A stretch of DNA of 64,000 nucleotides from Nitrospira sp. UBA5698 (GTDB lineage: Bacteria; Nitrospirota; Nitrospiria; Nitrospirales; Nitrospiraceae), in assembly GCA_002420115.1 (NCBI GenBank), contig DIHK01000037.1, positions 53,739 to 117,738 of the forward strand, written 5' to 3'. The notes under the pieces were generated by a model. The model saw only the letters and a list, made by a program, of their open reading frames with translations. It had not been told where the DNA came from and did not search any database. Of this stretch, positions 1-8,511 are shown piece by piece (the stretch's first letter is position 1; each line of letters begins with the position of its first letter). The position numbers and the translations under genes are program-made.

Positions 1-20
1 GCCAGTTCCGCCACTCTCGC
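1..20 (-). tRNA. tRNA-Leu, 5' end only (runs off the left edge)
   Basis: Read on the minus strand from position 20, the sequence is GCGAGAGTGGCGGAACTGGC. This is the typical start of a bacterial tRNA-Leu: a seven-base acceptor strand, TG, then the D-stem. The anticodon and 3' half lie outside the window, so the isoacceptor cannot be named. The call rests on 20 bases only. Confidence 0.6.
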
Positions 21-298
21 ACAGTGGAGGATGCCGAGGAGCTGTTTCTATCCGGTAATCAAGACAGCCTAAACACGCGATGTTGTATAGCGTTGTACCG
101 TCGGACCCATACAAGTGTCAACCCATACGACCGAGGGTATTCCATACCTAGTATGAATGGCCCGATTCGGTAATATTGATACCCTATCCATTGCCTTTGC
201 TGTCTGCCCGCAATAGCGCACGTATGGTTCACCGCTCCTGCAACCCGCAAACGGTTCTCACACACAAGGAGCCTTGCCCACTGACCCCTTCGGTCGCC
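21..298. other. Intergenic stretch with no recognisable gene
   Basis: About 280 bases between the divergent tRNA-Leu and tRNA-Ser genes. Open frames on both strands look unlike proteins and cross the tRNA. It presumably holds the tRNA-Leu promoter on the minus strand, but I could not pick one with confidence. Confidence 0.5.
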
Positions 299-327
299 TT
301 GCTGCTGTTGTACACGCATGCTAAGAT
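299..327 (+). promoter_or_regulatory. Possible sigma-70 promoter of tRNA-Ser
   Basis: TTGCTG at 299-304 and TAAGAT at 322-327 are separated by 17 bases. This would start transcription near 334, about 18 bases before the mature tRNA. The match to consensus is moderate. Confidence 0.35.
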
Positions 328-351
328 GCCGACCTTTGCACTTCTCGATGC

Positions 352-441
<90 letters not shown>

Positions 442-552
442 TACCGCACCTCGTATGTACCGGTCGTTCCTTAACTACGTAGGGTCATTCGTGAGGGCGA
501 ACGGACATACTTCGGGTGCGGACTGTTTGAAGTGGATTCAGATTCGAGAACA

Positions 553-653
553 GGGGCTGGGCCCTGTGCAATAGAACCCTGTGAACCCCGCTAGATCCGG
601 AAGGAAGCAACGGTAAGCAGCCAGTTCTGTGTGCCGCAGGATCACCTGGCCCC
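553..653 (+). ncRNA. ffs: 4.5S RNA, signal recognition particle RNA (small bacterial type)
   Basis: This about 100-base RNA scaffolds the signal recognition particle with Ffh and targets nascent membrane proteins to the Sec translocon. The conserved apical hairpin around 594-628 (the ATCCGGAAGGAAGCAACGGTAAG region) is the Ffh-binding domain. The ends GGGGCTGGG and CCTGGCCCC pair to close the long stem. Its place directly upstream of dnaX is a common bacterial arrangement. The exact ends are inferred from the terminal stem. Confidence 0.9.
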
Positions 654-744
654 ACTCTATTTGATGCTGTATCTCGTGAAGTGTCATTCGTGAAGCGGTT
701 GGACTATAGACGAGATACGCTTCACGCGTAACGAACGACGCAAC

Positions 745-2514
745 ATGGACTACCAAGTCTCCGCGCGAAAATATCGACCCGGCACTTTTGATGATGTGAT
801 CGGGCAGCCTCACGTTGTTCAGACCCTCATGAATGCGGTTTCCACCAAACGGGTGGCGCATGCGTACCTATTTTCCGGTACGCGAGGCGTTGGAAAAACG
901 ACCGTGGCCCGAATCTTTGCCAAAGCCCTCAATTGTGCACAAGGACCCACCAGCCATCCCTGTGACACCTGCGAGAATTGTCGTGAAATCGCGCTGGGAA
1001 ATTCGGTGGATGTCATCGAGATCGACGGCGCATCCAATACCAGCGTGGACGATGTCCGAGAGATCCGGGAGAACGTCAAGTTCGCGCCGTTTCGTGGTCA
1101 GTTCCGAGTCTATATTATCGATGAAGTCCATATGCTCTCTAATTCTGCCTTCAATGCCCTATTGAAGACGCTCGAGGAACCACCGACTCACGCAGTGTTC
1201 GTTTTTGCAACGACAGAAATCCATAAGATTCCCGTGACGATCCTCTCACGGTGCCAGCACTACAACTTCCGCCGGATTGCCAGGTCTGAAATTGTCCAAC
1301 GACTTCAACACGTGGCAGCTCAAGATCAGTTGACACTGGAGGAACGAAGTTTCCTGGCCCTGGCCCGTGCCAGTGAAGGCAGTATGCGCGATGCCTTGAG
1401 CTTGCTGGATCAAGCGATTGCCTACAGCGGCAAGGCCATCAGCCACGCGGATCTCGAACTGCTGCTGGGAGCCGTCCCTCAAGAACTGGTGCAGGAACTC
1501 ATTCGAGCCATTTTGACCCAAGACAGCCCTACGGCTCTTGCCAGCCTGGCCAACCTCCTGGATAGAGGACATGACTTGCGGGCGTTCTGTGCGGACGTCG
1601 TGGAACATATCCGTAATCTGCTCGTGGCAGCCGTCGTTCCCAGCACGACCGAGCTCAAAAGTTTGATTGAGACGTCGGAAGAAGATCTCAATCAGCTTTC
1701 GTCGGATGCCAAGACGATGACGCCTGAACAAATCCAGGAACTACTGGCCATCTTCATTCAGGCGGAAGATTCATTGCGATTCAGCACCCACCCCCGTTTT
1801 GTGATGGAAACCGCAGCCGTGCGGGCGACACGACTGCTGCGCCCGCGCCCGAGTGACTCCCTTTCTCTACAGCAGATATCCCCGTCCCCAAACCATAAAC
1901 CCTTGGATGCATCAGAAGGGCACAAAAACACGACATCCGCTTCACCAACCCGGAAGCCGACCAGCCAACCTCCTCCCTCTTTCAAGGCAAGTAAGGGTGA
2001 GCAACCGATGCCTTCGCCTGATTCTTCCCCAAAACCCATCGCTGATCCTGCAGCTGCCTCCTCAGCTACTGAGCCCACTCCGCTTTCTCCTCAACCATCA
2101 ACATTGCGGTGGGAATTGGTCCAAGAAGAAATCGCAGCGTCGTATCCAAACATCGCCCCATTCCTTGAGGCTGGTCGATTCGTTGGGTTAGAAGGCGGTG
2201 TGGTCACGATCGGATTTGCCAAGCAGGCCACAGTGGCCAGGGCTCGACTTGAGAAGGAAGAGAATACCAAGGTGATCTCACAGTTATGTGAGCGGCAGGT
2301 AGGACCGCCTATCCGTGTCAGAATTATCGAGTTAACGGAGACCCACCCTCAAGGACCGACGATGGCCCAAGCACGGGCAGCCAAGGAACAGGAACATCGG
2401 GCGGCGTTGTTTGAACAGGCAAAGACAAACCCAACCGTGAAGCAGGCGCTCGAGATATTCGGCGTGGAGTTAGCAGAAGTCCGCAGCATCGCCCAACAGG
2501 AGGCAAGCGAATGA
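745..2514 (+). CDS. dnaX: DNA polymerase III subunit gamma/tau
   Basis: Clamp-loader ATPase subunit (589 aa) that loads the beta clamp and joins the polymerase III holoenzyme. Walker A GTRGVGKT begins at about residue 45, four zinc-binding cysteines are C64, C73, C76 and C79, and Walker B includes D126-E127. The AAA+ and clamp-loader domains fill roughly the first 360 residues. A Pro/Ser-rich linker (about 370-460) leads to a C-terminal domain that could be the tau-like part. I saw no clear slippery heptamer for programmed frameshifting. The gene follows ffs and overlaps ybaB by 4 bases (ATGA), so the two are probably translationally coupled. Confidence 0.95.
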   Translation: MDYQVSARKYRPGTFDDVIGQPHVVQTLMNAVSTKRVAHAYLFSGTRGVGKTTVARIFAKALNCAQGPTSHPCDTCENCREIALGNSVDVIEIDGASNTSVDDVREIRENVKFAPFRGQFRVYIIDEVHMLSNSAFNALLKTLEEPPTHAVFVFATTEIHKIPVTILSRCQHYNFRRIARSEIVQRLQHVAAQDQLTLEERSFLALARASEGSMRDALSLLDQAIAYSGKAISHADLELLLGAVPQELVQELIRAILTQDSPTALASLANLLDRGHDLRAFCADVVEHIRNLLVAAVVPSTTELKSLIETSEEDLNQLSSDAKTMTPEQIQELLAIFIQAEDSLRFSTHPRFVMETAAVRATRLLRPRPSDSLSLQQISPSPNHKPLDASEGHKNTTSASPTRKPTSQPPPSFKASKGEQPMPSPDSSPKPIADPAAASSATEPTPLSPQPSTLRWELVQEEIAASYPNIAPFLEAGRFVGLEGGVVTIGFAKQATVARARLEKEENTKVISQLCERQVGPPIRVRIIELTETHPQGPTMAQARAAKEQEHRAALFEQAKTNPTVKQALEIFGVELAEVRSIAQQEASE

Positions 2515-2834
2515 AGAATCCCTTCGGCAATATGAACAACATTCTCAAGCAAGCTCAGGCTATGCAAGAGCAAATGGCCAAAATTCAAGAGCAGGCCGCA
2601 TCCAAAACCGCCAGTGGAACAGCAGGCGGCGGAATCGTGACCGTCACAGCGAATGGGGCTATGCAGATCGTTAGCGTGGCAATCGACCCGGAAGTCGTCA
2701 AGAGCGGCGATGTCGACATGCTCCAAGATCTGGTCGTGGCGGCCACGAACGAGGCGCTCCGTAAAGCCAAGGAATTGATGGAAGGTGAGATGAAAGCCTT
2801 GACAGGCGGGATGAAAATCCCGGGTCTGTTTTAG
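2511..2834 (+). CDS. ybaB: YbaB/EbfC family nucleoid-associated protein
   Basis: Small (107 aa) DNA-binding nucleoid protein. The N-terminus is a Gln/Met-rich helix, MNNILKQAQAMQEQMAKIQE, followed by the family beta region with GGGIVTVTANG and a C-terminal helix with DLVVAATNEAL. Family members form tweezer-like dimers on DNA. The gene sits between dnaX, which it overlaps by 4 bases, and recR two bases downstream. This dnaX-ybaB-recR order is widely conserved. Confidence 0.93.
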   Translation: MKNPFGNMNNILKQAQAMQEQMAKIQEQAASKTASGTAGGGIVTVTANGAMQIVSVAIDPEVVKSGDVDMLQDLVVAATNEALRKAKELMEGEMKALTGGMKIPGLF

Positions 2835-2836
2835 CG

Positions 2837-3439
2837 ATGGCCGTCGATCAACAGGGTCTGCTCGCACGCCTCATCAAAGAATTGGTCCGCCTCCCTGGAA
2901 TCGGTCACAAGAGCGCGCAACGCCTGGCCTTTCATCTCATGAAGATGGAGCGGGAAGATGCCTTACGGCTCGCCGATGCGATACGAGCGGTCAAGGATGG
3001 GCTGGCGTTTTGCAGCCAATGCCGAAATATCGCGGAAGGGGAGCTCTGCGAATTCTGCCGTGATCCAAAACGTGATAGCAGCAAGATTTTCGTGGTTGAG
3101 GAACCCAGTACCCTCTATGCCGTAGAACGGGCCGGGGCCTATCGTGGGCTCTATCATGTCTTATTAGGTGCACTCTCTCCGTTGGATGGGGTAGGCCCCG
3201 GAGACATCCGAGCCGAGGAACTCATTGAACGGGTCAAACTTGGCGGGGTCGAAGAAGTCATCCTGGCAACGAATCCCACCATCGAAGGAGAGGCCACAGC
3301 CATCTATCTCACCCGAATGCTCAAGCCGTTCGGCGTCCGCGTGTCGCGTATTGCCTACGGTATTCCGGTCGGTATGGATATCGAGTACGCCGACGAAGTG
3401 ACTCTTCTCAAATCGATCGAGGGGCGCCGAGATCTATAG
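2837..3439 (+). CDS. recR: Recombination protein RecR
   Basis: Acts with RecO (and RecF) to load RecA at gaps and stalled forks. The 200-aa length is standard. An N-terminal helix-hairpin-helix (LVRLPGIGHKSAQRLAFHL) is followed by a four-cysteine zinc finger, C59, C62, C71 and C74. The TOPRIM domain contains VVEEPSTLYAVER and EEVILATNPTIEGEATA. It is the last gene of the ffs-dnaX-ybaB-recR group. No recF gene lies between dnaN and gyrB in this window, so RecR may work in a RecOR pathway here; that is inference. Confidence 0.95.
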   Translation: MAVDQQGLLARLIKELVRLPGIGHKSAQRLAFHLMKMEREDALRLADAIRAVKDGLAFCSQCRNIAEGELCEFCRDPKRDSSKIFVVEEPSTLYAVERAGAYRGLYHVLLGALSPLDGVGPGDIRAEELIERVKLGGVEEVILATNPTIEGEATAIYLTRMLKPFGVRVSRIAYGIPVGMDIEYADEVTLLKSIEGRRDL

Positions 3440-3464
3440 CCCTTGGATACCTAACAAGCCCGCG

Positions 3465-3494
3465 TTGACCCCTTCTCGTAGAGGTTGATATAGT
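3465..3494 (+). promoter_or_regulatory. Possible sigma-70 promoter of the DksA/TraR gene
   Basis: TTGACC (3465-3470) and TATAGT (3489-3494) are separated by 18 bases, in the recR-dksA gap. This places a start near 3501 and a leader of about 40 bases. Confidence 0.45.
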
Positions 3495-3542
3495 TTCTGT
3501 ATACATTAATATATCCGATTTATCCCATAGCGAGCCCTAGTC

Positions 3543-3956
3543 ATGAAAACACCTCCATACAAGAAGCAACCTGCTTCGGCCACACCTCAGGCAACCGGTT
3601 CCGCAAGCGCCAAGTATCCCGACATCCGTCAGGACCTTGAGCGGCAACGTGCGGCAATCCTCAGTGAGACAGGTGAGGTACTGACACACCGCGAGAACCC
3701 CGAAGCACTTCCTGATGTCAGCGATCAAGCTTCCGCTGAGGTCGATCAGGGCTTCTCCATGCGCATTCGCGACCGGGAACGGAAGTTGTTGAAGAAGATC
3801 GACGAGGCGCTCGAGAGACTGAATACCGAGACCTATGGAATTTGCGAAAGGTGCGGTGGGGAGATTCCGTACAAACGGCTTAAAGCCCGCCCGGTTACCA
3901 CGCTCTGCATCGAGTGCAAAACCCTTCAGGAACAGGAAGAACAAGCTCGAAGCTGA
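3543..3956 (+). CDS. DksA/TraR family zinc-finger regulator
   Basis: A 137-aa protein with the family C4 zinc finger: C101 and C104 (CERCGG), C122 and C125 (CIEC). These follow a charged coiled-coil segment (residues about 28-95) containing RDRERKLLKKIDEALERL. DksA-family proteins bind the RNA polymerase secondary channel and modulate initiation, often with ppGpp. The tip of the coiled coil contains ALPDVSDQAS. The N-terminal 22 residues are low-complexity and probably disordered. Whether this is the true ppGpp partner or a paralogue cannot be told. It is monocistronic. Confidence 0.85.
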   Translation: MKTPPYKKQPASATPQATGSASAKYPDIRQDLERQRAAILSETGEVLTHRENPEALPDVSDQASAEVDQGFSMRIRDRERKLLKKIDEALERLNTETYGICERCGGEIPYKRLKARPVTTLCIECKTLQEQEEQARS

Positions 3957-4032
3957 GCTCGGGGTCTTTCCTCTCATCGGATCAGACAACCCGTTCCGCG
4001 ACCTGTAAAACTGCTCACCAGCGGAAACAGCT

Positions 4033-5193
4033 CTACCGCTTCAAAGCCTTGATACGTTCTTTGGCATGAATGATCCGATCCGCTTCCTCTGGAATGCCTT
4101 CGACGATCGCGACATAGGTTTCGTATTCCGAGAGTGCACGTTTGGGATTCGTTGCCTCAGAAGCCTCGGCCAGGTTGTAACGGGCCAGCGCATAGTTGGG
4201 ACGCAGGACGATCGCTCGCTCAAACAAATTCAATCCGGCAGCCTTGTCGCCAAGCTTGATCTGAACCGTGCCCAGGTTATTCAGCACCTCCGGAACATTG
4301 GGCCTGAGCGTGAGTGACTGGAGCAACTCGGCTTTCGCCTGTTCCACCTGCCCTTTGATCAGTAAGGTCACGCCGAGTTTATGCCGCACTTCGGCCAACC
4401 AGACCTTGTTCGTGAACCCACTCCCAATAGCTCGCTGGTACGCATCTGCGGCAATGTCATAGTTTTTCTCACCGCAGTAGGCGAGCTGCGCCGTTTGCCC
4501 CCGTGCGAATTGCTGCAGCGAGGGAAACGGTTCCTTATCTTCGGTGCCCTGACTCTCCAGAGTCTGACCTCCGGTACCCCCAGCCGGCTGACGAAGTCGG
4601 TCAAGAAATTCTCGTCGGTAGGGAGAAAAGAGTCTCACATAGGGGTCGATGGTAAAGGAGGCTTGGAGCAAGATCGGATGGTCGCGTAATCCGGTCACGA
4701 GATATTGCGTGGTGCTTTTTTCATCACCAGTCTCCAAAAGCGAGCTGCTCTCCATGTTCGTTCTTGTTTCCAATTGAGCGACATTCAAATAGAACTCAAG
4801 GGCGGGTTTCAGCCGGGAGAGCGTATCACGCAGCACCGAATAAGGGGCCAGGTCGAGGCCTTGAGGAAACGTAAAGAGTGCCCCAACCAACACACCGTCC
4901 TCATCAAAAAAATAGGATTCGTCTCCATGCGAAGCACTGCGCGCCCCAGCAATGGTGAGCTCCTGACCGCTGCCCCAGTCTCTCGAGAACTGCGCTGCGG
5001 AGGGATATTTGATCAAGAAGTCCGCTTTGCGCTCACAAAGGGCCGTCGAGGCCAAGAGCACAAGATCGCTCTTGGAGGGGGGGAGGGGAGGCCTTACAGG
5101 GGCATCTGAGGCCGCACATCCCAGGGCGAGCCCCACAGGCACGAGCAGACCGGCAGAAAGCCAGTATCGGATCGAACTCAGGAAGGGACGCAT
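4033..5193 (-). CDS. TPR-containing lipoprotein, function unknown
   Basis: Starting at the ATG at 5193 gives a clear lipoprotein signal peptide with lipobox LALGC and acylation at C26, so that start is preferred over an in-frame TTG at 5244. The mature protein of about 360 residues has an N-terminal region I cannot assign. From about residue 240 it has tetratricopeptide repeats, including LAEVRHKLGVTLLIKGQVEQA, PEVLNNLGTVQIKLGDKAAG and NYALARYNLAEASEA. It is probably anchored in the inner leaflet of the outer membrane and acts as a protein-binding scaffold; the role is unknown. The terminator at 5241-5273 separates it from the upstream lipoprotein gene. Confidence 0.75.
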   Translation of the reverse strand: MRPFLSSIRYWLSAGLLVPVGLALGCAASDAPVRPPLPPSKSDLVLLASTALCERKADFLIKYPSAAQFSRDWGSGQELTIAGARSASHGDESYFFDEDGVLVGALFTFPQGLDLAPYSVLRDTLSRLKPALEFYLNVAQLETRTNMESSSLLETGDEKSTTQYLVTGLRDHPILLQASFTIDPYVRLFSPYRREFLDRLRQPAGGTGGQTLESQGTEDKEPFPSLQQFARGQTAQLAYCGEKNYDIAADAYQRAIGSGFTNKVWLAEVRHKLGVTLLIKGQVEQAKAELLQSLTLRPNVPEVLNNLGTVQIKLGDKAAGLNLFERAIVLRPNYALARYNLAEASEATNPKRALSEYETYVAIVEGIPEEADRIIHAKERIKALKR

Positions 5194-5240
5194 CGGGCGA
5201 CAACAATAGCACGATTTGCCCAGATTCGAGCGACGGGGAA

Positions 5241-5273
5241 ACAAAAAGCCCGCTCTTCATCCGAAGAGCGGGC
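5241..5273 (-). terminator. Rho-independent terminator of the small lipoprotein gene
   Basis: A perfect 11-bp stem (5248-5258 with 5263-5273, GCCCGCTCTTC) has a 4-base loop. On the minus strand it is followed by TTTTTGTTT. It lies just downstream of the 5302-5640 gene and upstream of the next minus-strand gene. Confidence 0.9.
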
Positions 5274-5301
5274 CTCAAACCTAGCGAACAAACGCGATCA
5301 A

Positions 5302-5640
5302 CTACTGACGTTGAGAGTCCAACATACTATCTTCTGCGGTGTACCCATAGAGATAGGGAGAGCTGCCGCCAACTCGATAGATCGGACGATTGAGCCCGTA
5401 ATCGAACACGTGTCCGAGCGGATGCGTCAGGAAGCCCAACCATCGAAGCGGATGGTCATTGATAGCCGATCCCGCAGCAGGGGTGGAGTAGACCAAAGCG
5501 GTACTGTCCAGGATATTATAAATACTCGTTGGGGGAACATATTCCCGATCATTCATCCCGGCACTCTGTTGGTGTGTCGTGCTGCACCCAGTTGCCAGCA
5601 GCAGCGTGAGGACTCCGATACCCATCACAGTTCCTCTCAT
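5302..5640 (-). CDS. Small putative lipoprotein, function unknown
   Basis: Start ATG at 5640 is supported by GAGGTC seven bases upstream and by a short lipoprotein signal (MRGTVMGIGVLTLLLATGC, acylation at C19). The mature part is about 93 residues, rich in Tyr, Pro and Ser, with no domain I recognise. It includes HPLRWLGFLTHPLGHVFDYG and a C-terminal SSPYLYGYTAEDS. The gene ends in a strong terminator and stands alone. The exported location is well supported; the function is not. Confidence 0.7.
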   Translation of the reverse strand: MRGTVMGIGVLTLLLATGCSTTHQQSAGMNDREYVPPTSIYNILDSTALVYSTPAAGSAINDHPLRWLGFLTHPLGHVFDYGLNRPIYRVGGSSPYLYGYTAEDSMLDSQRQ

Positions 5641-5794
5641 ACATGACCTCGCTTGTTTCAACGCCTAGTACTGGAATCTCGAACCAGACACGCCACATAA
5701 GACAAACTGAAGTCTAGCCGACAACCCGGTTTCTGTCCAGGAATCGAGCAGTTTGATGGGCAGAGTGCCCTTAAGGGGATCAAGAAAAATGAGG

Positions 5795-5869
5795 TGGTGG
5801 GCGATACAGGTATCGAACCTGTGGCCTCTTCCGTGTGAAGGAAGCGCTCTACCACTGAGCTAATCGCCC
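5795..5869 (-). tRNA. tRNA-Val (anticodon CAC)
   Basis: On the minus strand the acceptor GGGCGAT (5869-5863) pairs with ATCGCCC (5805-5799), followed by A and an encoded CCA. The anticodon stem CTTCC/GGAAG holds loop TTCACAC, anticodon CAC, reading GUG. The T-arm CAGGTTCGATACCTG is canonical. Length is 75 bases. Confidence 0.95.
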
Positions 5870-6216
5870 GACCGGAAGCGAACTCAAAAGCGGCCAAACT
5901 CTAGCACTGTGTCTTGGGGGCAGTCAACGCGGAGATCGCCTTCCCAACTCAGCGCCCAGCTGATGAAATTTCTATTCCCTATAGATAGAGCACTCCCTAC
6001 GAGTACCACCCCGTATGGTCGATCAATCATGCAACTCCGTGTTCACGCCTTCTACAGCTCCACCTGGCTTAATCTCCAGCCAGAACATCAGGGTACTGAG
6101 GGTTGTGGAGGGACCATGCACTCGGTTCTATGCCTATCTTAGATAAGCTGCTCTGATTGAAGGACTCACCAGAAATAGACTCCTCATGCACAACACGCTT
6201 TCACCAGCCCTTTTCC
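5870..6216. other. Intergenic stretch with no supported gene
   Basis: About 350 bases between tRNA-Val and the trmFO promoter. Frames here are short and not protein-like. A small hairpin (CTGGCT near 6063, AGCCAG near 6082) is the only structure noticed. It presumably includes the tRNA-Val promoter. Confidence 0.5.
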
Positions 6217-6246
6217 TTGACAGAGCAAAAAATCGATTCGTACAAT
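6217..6246 (+). promoter_or_regulatory. Sigma-70 promoter of the trmFO-xerC-hslVU group
   Basis: A perfect -35 TTGACA (6217-6222), an 18-base spacer and -10 TACAAT (6241-6246) predict a start near 6253. An upstream in-frame ATG at 6245 lies inside the -10 box, so it cannot be in the transcript. This fixes the trmFO start at 6284. Confidence 0.75.
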
Positions 6247-6283
6247 GCGCTTTCACTCTCCAACTATTGGATGTTCCAATCAC

Positions 6284-7600
6284 ATGCGTGAGGACATTGT
6301 CATCATAGGCGGGGGTCTGGCTGGGTCGGAAGCGGCTTGGCAAGCGGCAAATCGCGGCGCCAAGGTCACGCTCTACGAGATGCGTCCGAAAGAGATGACG
6401 AAGGCGCATAAGACGGGTGGCTTGGCAGAACTCGTCTGCTCGAATTCGCTGGGATCGCTCGATCCGCTGAATGCGCCCGGCATTTTGAAAGAAGAGATGC
6501 GGCGGCTGAACTCGCTGATCATCTCAGCAGCCGAACAAGCCAAAGTTCCAGCCGGATCGGCGCTGGCTGTTGATCGCGATCAATTCTCCCAACACATTAC
6601 CCGAGAGCTCGAAGGGCATCCGAACATCAGAATTCTCCACGAAGAAATCAGCGAGATCCCAACGGATTGCCTCTGCATTATCGCCACTGGTCCTTTAACG
6701 TCCGACAAACTCTCCCAAGCCATCCACGCTGCGACGAAGTCGCAGCATCTGTACTTTTATGATGCCATCTCCCCGATCGTCGATGCCGACTCGATCAATA
6801 TGGACATTGTCTTTCGCGCCTCGCGCTACGACAAGGGCGGGGACGATTATTTAAATTGCCCCATGACGGCAGAGCAGTACAATGCGTTCTACGATACCTT
6901 GATGGCAGCCGAAAAAGTACAGCCCAAGGAATTTGAAAAGACGCCCTATTTTGAGGCCTGTGTGCCGATTGAAGTACTGGCCGAGCGTGGCCGCCAGACA
7001 ATGCAGTTTGGTCCGATGAAGCCGGTCGGCCTTAAAGATCCTCGCACCAGGATCGAACCAGCTGCTGTGGTGCAATTGCGGACAGAAAATGTCCATCGCA
7101 CCTGCTACAACCTGGTCGGCTTTCAGACCAAACTGACGTATCCGGAACAGAAGCGCGTGTTTCGCATGATCCCTGGACTCGAACAGGCGGAGTTTCTCCG
7201 CTATGGAAGCCTCCATCGCAACACGTTTATCAATTCGCCCCAGCTGCTGCTGAACACCTTGCAATTCAAAGCCCGCGCCTCCCTTTTCTTTGCCGGGCAA
7301 CTCGTCGGGGTGGAAGGCTATACCGAGTCGGCAGCCATGGGAGGTCTCGCCGGGATCAACGCTGCGCGGGCCCTCACCGAACAACCGCTGATCACACCGC
7401 CGCCTACAACCGCACATGGCTGCCTTATATCTCATGTTGCCTCATCAGATCCTCGCCACTTCCAGCCGATGAACACCAATTTTGGTCTGTTCCCTCCCTT
7501 GGCGAATTCCCCGAGGGACAAGGAGAAGAAGCGTCGTGCACTGAGCCAACGAGCCCTTGAGGATTTTAACGCATGGAAGACGCAATCAAGGCTTTCGTAA
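6284..7600 (+). CDS. trmFO: Methylenetetrahydrofolate-tRNA-(uracil-5-)-methyltransferase TrmFO
   Basis: FAD-dependent enzyme that makes m5U54 in the tRNA T-loop using methylenetetrahydrofolate. The N-terminal dinucleotide fold IVIIGGGLAGSEAAW is followed by the family signature AELVCSNSLGS and a C-terminal FAGQLVGVEGYTESAAMGGLAGINAAR. Starting at 6284 gives 438 aa, the usual size; the further upstream ATG is excluded by the promoter at 6217-6246. The gene overlaps xerC by 28 bases. The trmFO-xerC-hslV-hslU order is the one known from Firmicutes, there followed by codY; here argB follows instead. Confidence 0.95.
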   Translation: MREDIVIIGGGLAGSEAAWQAANRGAKVTLYEMRPKEMTKAHKTGGLAELVCSNSLGSLDPLNAPGILKEEMRRLNSLIISAAEQAKVPAGSALAVDRDQFSQHITRELEGHPNIRILHEEISEIPTDCLCIIATGPLTSDKLSQAIHAATKSQHLYFYDAISPIVDADSINMDIVFRASRYDKGGDDYLNCPMTAEQYNAFYDTLMAAEKVQPKEFEKTPYFEACVPIEVLAERGRQTMQFGPMKPVGLKDPRTRIEPAAVVQLRTENVHRTCYNLVGFQTKLTYPEQKRVFRMIPGLEQAEFLRYGSLHRNTFINSPQLLLNTLQFKARASLFFAGQLVGVEGYTESAAMGGLAGINAARALTEQPLITPPPTTAHGCLISHVASSDPRHFQPMNTNFGLFPPLANSPRDKEKKRRALSQRALEDFNAWKTQSRLS

Positions 7601-8511
7601 TGTACCTCCAGGTCGAACGCAATGCGTCCCCTGAGACGATCCGTAACTATCGCTCAGACCTTCAGCAGTTCACCAGGTTCCTCAGAAGCACAAGGAAGGG
7701 CAGCTCATCCATTCCGGTTGACTCGATCACCAGTGACGAGATTCGGGCCCATCTCCACTCACTGGATCGCCAAGGTGAGAAGGCAGCGTCCCTGGCGAGA
7801 AAGCTGGCGAGCCTGCGCAGTTTCTTTCGCTTCCTTCTTCGTGAAGCGCTCGTGAAAACCAATCCGACGGAAACGCTGAGGAGCCCGAGACTGCCCAAAC
7901 GTCTCCCTCGTGTGCTGACCAAGGATGACGCGGCAGCCCTCATGGCATTTCCCACTGGCCCCTCGCCTCTCTCGCTCCGTGACCGTGCCCTGTTGGAAAC
8001 GATGTATTCAACCGGCGCGCGGGTGAGCGAAGCCGTCGGGATCAATCTCAATGACCTAGACGAAGCAGACGGCATCGTGAGTTTAAAAGGGAAGGGTAGG
8101 AAGGAACGGCTGGTCCCGATCGGCGATGTAGCGCTGCAAACCATACGCGAGTATCGCCGGTCCTTGAAGCCGACTCCTGGCAATCGTCATCCGTCATCTC
8201 CGATGTTCCTGAATCACCATGGTGGACGATTGACCACCAGAAGTGTCGCCAAGATGGTCGCCCGGTACTCCAGTCGTCTCCTGAGTGGAGCAGTCAGTCC
8301 CCATGCCCTCCGGCATTCATACGCCACTCACCTGCTCGACGAAGGAGCGGATCTCCGATCGATCCAGGAACTACTCGGCCATGCCTCCCTGAGCACCACG
8401 CAAAAATATACGCATGTGGCGATGGACCAACTGCTCGCGGTCTACGACCGGGCCCATCCTCGAGCAAAGGCGACTCGCCTGCCACATGGAAAGGATCCCA
8501 AGTCATCATGA
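7573..8511 (+). CDS. xerC: Tyrosine recombinase XerC
   Basis: Site-specific recombinase (312 aa) that resolves chromosome dimers at dif with its partner XerD. The N-terminal SAM-like domain (about 1-95) precedes the catalytic domain with R150 (TGARVSE), K174 (KGKGRKERLVP), H244 and R247 (HALRHSYATHLL), H270 (LGHASLSTTQ) and nucleophile Y279. All catalytic residues are present. It starts inside the end of trmFO and its stop overlaps the hslV start by 4 bases. XerC and XerD are hard to separate by eye; the neighbourhood favours XerC. Confidence 0.92.
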   Translation: MEDAIKAFVMYLQVERNASPETIRNYRSDLQQFTRFLRSTRKGSSSIPVDSITSDEIRAHLHSLDRQGEKAASLARKLASLRSFFRFLLREALVKTNPTETLRSPRLPKRLPRVLTKDDAAALMAFPTGPSPLSLRDRALLETMYSTGARVSEAVGINLNDLDEADGIVSLKGKGRKERLVPIGDVALQTIREYRRSLKPTPGNRHPSSPMFLNHHGGRLTTRSVAKMVARYSSRLLSGAVSPHALRHSYATHLLDEGADLRSIQELLGHASLSTTQKYTHVAMDQLLAVYDRAHPRAKATRLPHGKDPKSS

